In this document: in pieces, positions 14,094 through 19,079 of the stretch
How the letters are laid out: every line of letters begins with the position of its first letter
How positions within the stretch are numbered: the first letter of the stretch is position 1
NCBI GenBank assembly: GCA_035293845.1
Contig: DATGMB010000038.1
Coordinates: 1-19,079 of the forward strand
From: DATGMB01 sp035293845
GTDB taxonomy: Bacteria > Acidobacteriota > Terriglobia > Bryobacterales > Bryobacteraceae
Reading direction: 5' to 3'
Length of the DNA: 19,079 nucleotides
Position numbers and translations under genes: made by a program
Notes under the pieces: model-generated
Database searches by the model: none
Told to the model about the DNA's origin: nothing
The model's input: only the letters and a program-made list of their open reading frames with translations

Positions 14094-14414
14094 ATGCGAA
14101 GAGCAGGACACATTCTGACGATCATGGCCGCTGCGGCGGCCTTTTGTGCCGCGGCGGACGTCAAAGCCGGGCAGGCGGTGTTTGAAAGATCGTGCAAGTC
14201 ATGCCACGGCGCGGACGGAACGCCGAATCCGGCCGTGGCCAAAATGATGAAGGTAGACATGAAAGATCTGAAATCGCCCGAGGTCCAGGGCAGGAGCGAT
14301 GAGGAGATCAAGAAGGTCATCACGACCGGCAAAGGCAAAATGCGCCCGATCACCTCCATCACCGGGGCTACGGCGGACGATGTGGTTGCGTATATCCGGA
14401 CTTTGAAGAAGTAG
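14094..14414 (+). CDS. Class I monoheme cytochrome c (c6/c551-like)
   Basis: 106 aa with a strong ribosome binding site (AAAAAGGAGACTCACACA). A signal peptide (ILTIMAAAAAFCAAA) precedes a compact cytochrome c: CKSCH (C34, C37, H38) followed by GADGTPNPAVAKMM, M83 in GKMRPI as the expected distal ligand, and a terminal helix DVVAYIRTLKK. It is a soluble periplasmic carrier. As the last plus-strand gene of the cluster, 42 nt after the NapC-like gene, it probably takes electrons from one of the two inner-membrane quinol oxidases towards the MtrA-like protein or the tetraheme protein. Confidence 0.92.
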   Translation: MRRAGHILTIMAAAAAFCAAADVKAGQAVFERSCKSCHGADGTPNPAVAKMMKVDMKDLKSPEVQGRSDEEIKKVITTGKGKMRPITSITGATADDVVAYIRTLKK

Positions 14415-14445
14415 CGGCTGTCCGCGGAATGCGCCTGCCTCTGCC

Positions 14446-14477
14446 TTCGCGCGCCGGGTCTCCCCCCTGCGCGCGAA
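14446..14477. terminator. Perfect 9-bp hairpin between convergent genes
   Basis: TTCGCGCGC (14446-14454) and GCGCGCGAA (14469-14477) pair perfectly around a 14-nt loop (CGGGTCTCCCCCCT). It sits between the stop of the monoheme gene and the stop of the convergent RIC gene, the right place for a bidirectional terminator. There is no T run on either strand, so intrinsic termination would be weak; it may instead protect the 3' ends. Confidence 0.5.
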
Positions 14478-14482
14478 ACATC

Positions 14483-15181
14483 TCAGGCCGTTGCTTCCTG
14501 TTCCAAACGCGCCGCGCGCGGATACAGGATATTGTTTTCCAGGTGAAAATTGCGGTAAATACGGATTTCGAACGCCTCCAGCGACTCGCGGAACGATCGG
14601 AGCGCGTCGCGATCCGCATCGCCAGGCGTGTCTTGTCTGGCAAGCACCAGCGCCTCATCCAGAATTGCCGCTGCCTTCCGATGCTCCTGCTCCATCATCC
14701 AGATCGGGTGGCGGACCGAGCCGAACACCGGCCTGGGAAACACCGCATTCGCTTCGCGCGCCGCCTCCAGACGGACGATCACCGGAAAAACCATCGCATC
14801 TTCGCGGTCCAGATGCAGATTCAGTTCTCGTGTGAGGCGCGAAAGAGCGCGTTGCAGCGAGGCGGCAACGGCGCTTTTCATGAGCGCCCGATCCAGATCG
14901 ATCAATCCCTTCCGAAGACACGGATGATCTACTTCGACGAGGTGACGAATCAGGGCCTGGAGGGAAACAGCTTTCCAAGGCTTTGATTCCACCGGACTGG
15001 ACTCCGACGCAGCAATCTCCGCCTCGATGCCCGCCGGATCCAGTCCTGCCTGAAGGCAAGCATCGAGGAAGCGCCGCCTGCCGCCGCAACCGTAGTCCAT
15101 TCGATACTTCTCAAAGACGGGGGCAGCGCCGGGGCATTCGATCGCAATCTCTCCCAGCGTAAGCTCCGCAATCCCGGACAT
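14483..15181 (-). CDS. RIC-family iron-sulfur cluster repair di-iron protein (ScdA/YtfE-like)
   Basis: 232 aa with an AAGAGG ribosome binding site. The N-terminal ScdA_N (DUF542) domain has ELTLGEIAIECPGAAPVFEKY and DYGCGGRR around residues 29-36; the usual motif is DYCCGG, so one of the paired cysteines is Gly here. The C-terminal hemerythrin-like HHE bundle supplies metal-ligand candidates in LIRHLVEVDH, NLHLDRED, VRHPIWMMEQEH and NFHLENNILYPRA. RIC proteins restore Fe-S clusters damaged by nitric oxide or oxidants. The gene is convergent with the cytochrome cluster and divergent from the histidine kinase. A -24/-12-like site lies just upstream. Confidence 0.9.
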   Translation of the reverse strand: MSGIAELTLGEIAIECPGAAPVFEKYRMDYGCGGRRRFLDACLQAGLDPAGIEAEIAASESSPVESKPWKAVSLQALIRHLVEVDHPCLRKGLIDLDRALMKSAVAASLQRALSRLTRELNLHLDREDAMVFPVIVRLEAAREANAVFPRPVFGSVRHPIWMMEQEHRKAAAILDEALVLARQDTPGDADRDALRSFRESLEAFEIRIYRNFHLENNILYPRAARLEQEATA

Positions 15182-15207
15182 CGAATCCTCTTGCGTCCGC
15201 CGATGCG

Positions 15208-15223
15208 TGCATGCCGGCTTCCA
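15208..15223 (-). promoter_or_regulatory. Possible sigma-54 site upstream of the RIC gene
   Basis: On the minus strand, TGGAAGCCGGCATGCA keeps GG-N10-GC and shares the ATGCA -12 block with the better site at 18714-18729. It lacks the C residues of TGGCAC, so the match is weak. Transcription would begin about 15 nt before the ATG at 15181, just reaching the ribosome binding site. Confidence 0.25.
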
Positions 15224-15243
15224 TCGCTACAGCCGGAAATGCA

Positions 15244-15322
15244 GCGCCGGCCCCCGCTCCCCTGCGCCATCCGGCGCACGCCGCGAAATCCCATGCGCCC
15301 GCAGGCGCAGGGGAATGGAGCG
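15244..15322. repeat. Two interleaved inverted repeats (pseudoknot-like) between RIC and kinase genes
   Basis: Repeat A: GCGCCGG (15244-15250) with CCGGCGC (15271-15277), 7 bp perfect. Repeat B: CCCCTGCGCC (15259-15268) with GGCGCAGGGG (15304-15313), 10 bp perfect, extended by CGCT (15255-15258) with AGCG (15319-15322) across a 5-nt bulge. The 5' arm of B lies inside the loop of A, the topology of an H-type pseudoknot or of two alternative structures. The element lies 36 nt before the kinase start. It could be a kinase leader RNA or a palindromic operator for the divergent pair. Confidence 0.45.
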
Positions 15323-15357
15323 GCGGTAAACTGAAAAGAAGATAAAGAGCTCTGTTG

Positions 15358-16824
15358 ATGATGCCTGTTTCCGACGCCGCTTCCCGCCGGCACCTCCGGG
15401 TGCTCCTGCTCCAGCCAAACGGCGCCGGATCGAACCATGTCATCGCTCAGTTGGAACGAGCCGGGTTCCAGGTATCGGCAGATCTCGTCGGCGACCTCCA
15501 GGCATTCGAAGACCGGCTTCGCGACGGCCGGTACGATCTCGCGATCAACGGTCTGCAGCTCGACGGAGTGGCGATTCTGGCCGATGCCGCCGCGCCTTTC
15601 GGCGAGCACGAATACCGCAAGTTGATGGCGCTGGAAAAGGAGGCGCGCGCGCAGGTGATCGCCGAGCGCCGTTTTCGCGAACTCCTCGAGGCCGCGCCGG
15701 ACGCGATCCTGGAGATTGACGCGCAAGGCCGGATCGTACTGGTGAACGCCGCCGCCGAAAGGCTCTCCGGGTACAGCCGCGCGGAGTTGCTGGGGCAGAG
15801 CATGGAGATCCTCACGCCCGAGGAGTTGCGTTCCCGCCATTCCGGCCATCGCGCCGCGTACTGGGCGCATCCGGTGACCAGGCCGATGGGCAGCGGACTG
15901 GACCTGCACATTGAGCGCAAGGATGGCGCCCGCGTCCCCGTGGAGATCAGCCTCAGCCCCGTGACCTACGACGGCGAGATGCGCGTGACCGCAATCGTCC
16001 GCGACATCACGGAGCGCAAACGCGCCGAGCGGCAAATCCGCGAAATGCATGAGCGCTTTACGGCCGAGCTCACCGCGGCCAACCGGCAGTTGGAGATTCG
16101 AAACCGCGAGGCCGAAAAGGCCAACCGCCTGAAGACCGAATTCGTCGCCAGCATGAGCCACGAGCTGCGGACGCCGCTGCACACCATCATCGGCTTCGCG
16201 GAGCTTCTGGCGGAGGAATTGGAAGGCCCGTTGAACGAGAAGCAGAAGCGCTTCGTCGGCCATATCCATAAGGACTCGCTGCATCTGCTGGAGCTGATCA
16301 ACGATATTCTGGACCTGAGCCGAATCGAGTCCGGCCGGCTCGATTTGCGGAAGGAGACGTTCGATATCGCGAACGCCGTCGAGGAAGCGATGGCGACCAT
16401 TCGGCCGCAGGCGGTCGCCAAATCCCTGCGCCTGGAATGGACCGGGCCGGGGATCCCGCTGGAAGCCGACCGGCTCCGGTTCAAGGAAGTTCTCTTCAAC
16501 CTGCTGACCAACGCCGTAAAATTCACGCCGGAGGGCGGGTGCATCCGCGTCGGCGCCGCGGTCCAGGGCGGAATGGCCGAGATTTCCGTCAGCGACACCG
16601 GCATCGGCATCGCGGCCGAGGAACACGCCGCGATCTTCGATAAGTTCTATCAGGCCGGATCGACGACCAGAGGCGTCAAGGAAGGCACCGGCCTCGGGCT
16701 GGCCATCGCCAAACAGCTGGTGGAAGCTCACGGGGGCCGTATCCGGGTGGAGAGCGCGCCCGGCCAGGGCAGCCGCTTTTCCTTCACGATGCCGCTGGCG
16801 GAGGGAGCGGACGGCGCGAAATGA
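15358..16824 (+). CDS. Cytosolic PAS-domain sensor histidine kinase
   Basis: 488 aa from the ATG at 15358 (a TTG precedes it and another ATG follows at 15361; the AAAGAG ribosome binding site is weak). Residues about 12-80 look like a truncated receiver, but the acidic pair and phospho-Asp are missing (LLLQP and AINGLQL). A PAS domain spans about 105-225 (FRELLEAAPDAILEID to VRDITERKRAE), followed by a coiled coil. The DHp domain has H268 in MSHELRTPLH. The ATPase domain has NLLTNAVKF, DTGIGI and GTGLGLAIAKQLVEAHGG. No membrane helices are present, so the signal is intracellular, plausibly redox or a haem/flavin bound by PAS. It overlaps the next gene by ATGA. Confidence 0.92.
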   Translation: MMPVSDAASRRHLRVLLLQPNGAGSNHVIAQLERAGFQVSADLVGDLQAFEDRLRDGRYDLAINGLQLDGVAILADAAAPFGEHEYRKLMALEKEARAQVIAERRFRELLEAAPDAILEIDAQGRIVLVNAAAERLSGYSRAELLGQSMEILTPEELRSRHSGHRAAYWAHPVTRPMGSGLDLHIERKDGARVPVEISLSPVTYDGEMRVTAIVRDITERKRAERQIREMHERFTAELTAANRQLEIRNREAEKANRLKTEFVASMSHELRTPLHTIIGFAELLAEELEGPLNEKQKRFVGHIHKDSLHLLELINDILDLSRIESGRLDLRKETFDIANAVEEAMATIRPQAVAKSLRLEWTGPGIPLEADRLRFKEVLFNLLTNAVKFTPEGGCIRVGAAVQGGMAEISVSDTGIGIAAEEHAAIFDKFYQAGSTTRGVKEGTGLGLAIAKQLVEAHGGRIRVESAPGQGSRFSFTMPLAEGADGAK

Positions 16825-17183
16825 AAAGAGTCCTGGTCGCCGACGATAAGGCATCCAGCCGTGAACTGGTTCGCACCGTGCTCGAGCGCTGCGGCTACGA
16901 AGTGATCGAAGCCTCCGACGGCGAAGAGGCCGTGGACCTGGCGCGCGCCGGCCGCCCGCATCTGATTCTGCTGGACCTCCACATGCCGAAGCTCGATGGC
17001 TTCGGCGCGATCGGTCAACTGCGGAGTGAAGCGGCTTTCGCCGCCACGCCGGTCGTCGCACTGACCGCCAGCGCGATGGACGTGGACCGCGAACAGGCGT
17101 TGGCCGCGGGCTTCTCCGGCTATATCACGAAGCCGATCCGGCTGGCCACCTTGCGCAGCGAAGTGGAACGCCTGCTAGGTTGA
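16821..17183 (+). CDS. Single-domain response regulator (CheY-like)
   Basis: 120 aa consisting only of a receiver domain. Key residues are intact: D8/D9 acidic pair, phospho-acceptor D52 (LILLDLHMP), T82 and K104 (ITKP). There is no output domain. The start overlaps the kinase stop and the next regulator begins 4 nt after its end, so it likely acts as a phosphorelay intermediate, a phosphate sink or a kinase modulator. Confidence 0.92.
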   Translation: MKRVLVADDKASSRELVRTVLERCGYEVIEASDGEEAVDLARAGRPHLILLDLHMPKLDGFGAIGQLRSEAAFAATPVVALTASAMDVDREQALAAGFSGYITKPIRLATLRSEVERLLG

Positions 17184-17187
17184 GGAT

Positions 17188-18591
17188 ATGGCGGAACGAA
17201 CGGCCCCCAAAGCATCCCTGCTGATCATCGACGATAACCCCGGCAGCCTCGAGATGCTTTCGAGCGCGCTCAGCCGCGAAGGCCTGGAGATCTTCACCGC
17301 CTCCCATCCCGCCGAAGGTCTCGATCTCGTCTACGCCAAACGTCCCGATATCGTCCTCACCGATCTCGTCATGCCCGGCCTGAGCGGTCTGGAGGTGCTG
17401 GAGCGCGTGATGGCGTTCGACCCCGGAATCGAGGTGGTGCTGATGACCGCCCACTATACGACCGAAACGGCCGTCGAAGCCATCAAGAAGGGAGCCGCGG
17501 ATTATCTCAACAAGCCGGTTTCGATTCAGACCCTCCGCGAGCGCATCGGCAAGCTCGTATCCGAAGCGGCGCGCCGCCAAAACAGCCTGTCGCTCGAAGA
17601 CGACGCTGCCGCCGCGCACCAATTCGAAGGCATCGTAGGCCGAAGCCCGCTCATGTGGGACGTGTTTTATCGCATCCGCCGCATCGCGCCGCACTACCGC
17701 ACAGTGCTCATCACCGGCGAGACGGGCACGGGCAAGGACCTGGCCGCGCGCGCGCTCCATCGCCTCAGCCCTGCGGCGCCGGGCCGTTACGTCGTGGTCA
17801 ACTGTTCGGCCGTCGTGGAGACGCTGTTCGAAAGCGAGCTGTTCGGCCACGTGAAGGGTTCGTTTACCGGTGCAACGCAAGACAAGGTCGGACTCATCGA
17901 GTACGCTCACGGGGGCACGCTCTTTCTCGATGAGATTGGCGATATGCCGCTCGCGACGCAAGCCAAGCTGCTCCGCGTCCTGCAAAACCAGGAGGTGCAG
18001 CGCGTTGGCTCTCTCTCGACGCGCAAGGTCGACGTGCGGGTGATCGCCGCCACCAATCACGATTTGCGCACGGCCATCGCGGAGAAACGATTCCGGGAAG
18101 ACCTGTATTACCGCCTATCGATGGTCGAGATCCAGTTGCCTCGTCTGGCCGACCGCAAGGAAGATCTCGTGCTGCTGGAGCGGCATTTCATTGCCCGGTT
18201 CGCCGCGCAGTACAAGAAGGAAATTCGCGGCCTCAGCCATCGCGCCCAGATGGTGCTGGCGCAGCATAGCTGGCCGGGCAATGTGCGGGAGCTCGAAAAT
18301 GTCATCGGGCACGCCAGCATGATGGCAGCCGGCGAAGTGATCGACATACAGGATCTGCCCCCTTACTTGTGCGCGGCGTCGGCGTCGGGGCCGCCCGCGC
18401 CGGCAGCGGCCCCCGCCGGAGGACCCGAGCCGGATGCCATCGAGGAGCAGGAGCGCCTGCTCGTTCTCCGCGCCATGGAAGCGGCCGGCGGCAATCAATC
18501 GGAGGCCGCGCGCATCCTGCGGATCGGCCGGGACGCGCTGCGCTACAAGCTCAAAAAATACCGTCTGGACTCCGGCGCTTCCTTGCGATAA
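17188..18591 (+). CDS. NtrC-family sigma-54-dependent response regulator
   Basis: 467 aa. The receiver domain (about 9-125) has D15/D16, phospho-acceptor D59 (IVLTDLVMP) and K at LNKPV. The central AAA+ domain has Walker A GETGTGKD (177-184), GSFTGA (224-229, a variant of the sigma-54-contacting GAFTGA loop) and Walker B GGTLFLDE (242-249). Further on are RHFIARFAAQYKKEI and WPGNVRELENV. A Pro/Ala-rich linker leads to a C-terminal Fis-type helix-turn-helix (NQSEAARILRIGRDALRYKLKKY). GAGG two bases before the ATG is a close ribosome binding site. It activates sigma-54 promoters; the site at 18714-18729 is an immediate candidate target. Confidence 0.95.
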   Translation: MAERTAPKASLLIIDDNPGSLEMLSSALSREGLEIFTASHPAEGLDLVYAKRPDIVLTDLVMPGLSGLEVLERVMAFDPGIEVVLMTAHYTTETAVEAIKKGAADYLNKPVSIQTLRERIGKLVSEAARRQNSLSLEDDAAAAHQFEGIVGRSPLMWDVFYRIRRIAPHYRTVLITGETGTGKDLAARALHRLSPAAPGRYVVVNCSAVVETLFESELFGHVKGSFTGATQDKVGLIEYAHGGTLFLDEIGDMPLATQAKLLRVLQNQEVQRVGSLSTRKVDVRVIAATNHDLRTAIAEKRFREDLYYRLSMVEIQLPRLADRKEDLVLLERHFIARFAAQYKKEIRGLSHRAQMVLAQHSWPGNVRELENVIGHASMMAAGEVIDIQDLPPYLCAASASGPPAPAAAPAGGPEPDAIEEQERLLVLRAMEAAGGNQSEAARILRIGRDALRYKLKKYRLDSGASLR

Positions 18592-18713
18592 AGGCGCGGA
18601 CTCTGTTCGCCTCACAAGCTCAGCCTCGCTGGCGGTGCGCGATAGCGCCCATCCCCGCGTGAAATCCCCCAAGGCGGAATCGGAATTCCTTTTAGATCGC
18701 AAGGGCCGCGCGT

Positions 18714-18729
18714 TGGCACCCAGGATGCA
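18714..18729 (+). promoter_or_regulatory. Sigma-54 (-24/-12) promoter
   Basis: TGGCACCCAGGATGCA matches the consensus TGGCAC-N5-TTGCA at every fixed position except one T. Spacing GG-N10-GC is exact. Transcription would start near 18740, leaving a 12-nt leader that contains the AGAGGGGA ribosome binding site of the gene at 18752. It lies 122 nt after the NtrC-type gene, which probably encodes its activator. The 18592-18713 stretch before it would hold the enhancer. It contains GGAATTCC (about 18682-18689) and no recognisable gene. Confidence 0.62.
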
Positions 18730-18751
18730 CGACTACCGCGAGAGGGGAACG

Positions 18752-18970
18752 ATGTTACCGTTTGACCGCTTCATTCGACCGTCCATGACGGTCCGGGATG
18801 TGAAAACCCAGTATCCCGGGACGCGCGCAATTTTCGAGGCCTTAGGATTTCGGGACGCATGCGACGACTGTTCGATCGAGATCGCCGCGCGGCGCCAGGG
18901 AATCGCGGTCTCTCAGGTGGTGGATGCGTTGAACGGGGAGATTGCAGGACACGCGGGGAGCACCGAATGA
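18752..18970 (+). CDS. DUF1858/ScdA_N-like small protein with CxxC
   Basis: 72 aa from the ATG at 18752, chosen for its AGAGGGGAAC ribosome binding site; an in-frame ATG at 18725 lies inside the sigma-54 element. MTVRDVKTQYPGTRAIFEALGF, then ACDDCSIEIAARRQGI and VVDALN, follow the pattern of DUF1858, the redox-disulfide domain associated with hybrid cluster protein, and of the ScdA N-terminal domain. The CDDC pair may be a redox disulfide or metal site. It is cytosolic and overlaps the next gene by ATGA. A role in nitrosative or redox stress beside the RIC gene is inferred only. Confidence 0.72.
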   Translation: MLPFDRFIRPSMTVRDVKTQYPGTRAIFEALGFRDACDDCSIEIAARRQGIAVSQVVDALNGEIAGHAGSTE

Positions 18971-19079
18971 GCACGATCTCACTGAACGCACCGAGGCCCG
19001 GACTGGCTGCCGGAGCCGGCCGGCAATCGCCGCTGGGCGCTTTTTTTGCCCCCAGAACCGTCGCGGTCGTCGGCGCCAC
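18967..19079 (+). CDS. NDP-forming acyl-CoA/acetyl-CoA synthetase family protein, N-terminus only
   Basis: The first 37 codons are present; the gene leaves the window. PLGAFFAPRTVAVVGA resembles the opening of the CoA-binding domain of ADP-forming acetate-CoA ligases and of the bifunctional acetate-CoA ligase/GNAT proteins (LDALFAPRSVAVIGAS-type). The start overlaps the preceding stop (ATGA), so it would be co-expressed from the sigma-54 promoter. With so little sequence, another Rossmann-type CoA-binding protein is possible. Confidence 0.6.
   Translation, partial: MSTISLNAPRPGLAAGAGRQSPLGAFFAPRTVAVVGA

Noticed and set aside
14950..17061. 703-codon open frame on the minus strand
   Set aside because: It overlaps the RIC gene in another frame and runs antisense to the kinase and receiver, all of which have clear family motifs.
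18592..18612. AGGCG/CGCCT hairpin directly after the NtrC-type gene as a terminator
   Set aside because: Only a 5-bp stem with an 11-nt loop and no T run; too weak to list.

Overview
The window is high-GC, gene-dense bacterial DNA. It carries a large multiheme c-type cytochrome cluster together with a matching regulatory block. No rRNA, tRNA, CRISPR array or insertion sequence was recognised. The cytochrome types, the RMD1/DUF155 protein, the M1-peptidase remnant and the codon bias suggest an acidobacterium (perhaps Bryobacterales/Solibacter-like). That assignment is inferred from remembered family distributions, not from any search.

Left flank (1-3536). A decayed M1-aminopeptidase-like gene (minus strand, 73-814) lies divergent from an RMD1/DUF155 membrane protein (908-2080). 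The latter runs tail-to-tail into a radical SAM/SPASM protein (2046-3152, minus), overlapping it by 35 bp. A gap of 384 nt follows. It holds a candidate sigma-54 promoter and a long hairpin in the probable leader of the cytochrome operon.

Cytochrome cluster (3537-14414, all plus). The first five genes are tightly coupled: an OmcA/MtrC-type decaheme cytochrome, an MtrA/DmsE-type decaheme cytochrome, an MtrB/PioB-type beta-barrel, a four-domain tandem monoheme cytochrome, and an 80-aa monoheme cytochrome. After a 222-nt spacer with hairpins come a Cys-rich protein built of two identical-spacing CX2CX8CX7C units, a two-helix membrane protein, a nine-heme/cytochrome b fusion resembling Geobacter CbcL, a six-heme NapC/NirT protein resembling ImcH, and a cytochrome c6-like monoheme protein. 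I count 41 c-heme attachment motifs. Together they can be read as a complete route for electrons: menaquinol, then inner-membrane gate, periplasmic carriers, outer-membrane MtrAB conduit and surface MtrC, that is, extracellular electron transfer. The direction of flow (respiration or oxidation) cannot be read from DNA.

Regulatory block (14483-19079). A RIC/ScdA-type iron-sulfur repair protein (minus) is divergent from a cytosolic PAS histidine kinase, a stand-alone receiver and an NtrC-type sigma-54 activator. A good -24/-12 promoter then precedes a DUF1858-like CxxC protein. The start of a gene resembling the NDP-forming acyl-CoA synthetase family runs off the end. Weaker -24/-12-like sites upstream of the cytochrome operon and of the RIC gene make it plausible, but unproven, that the local activator controls the whole locus in response to redox or nitrosative cues.
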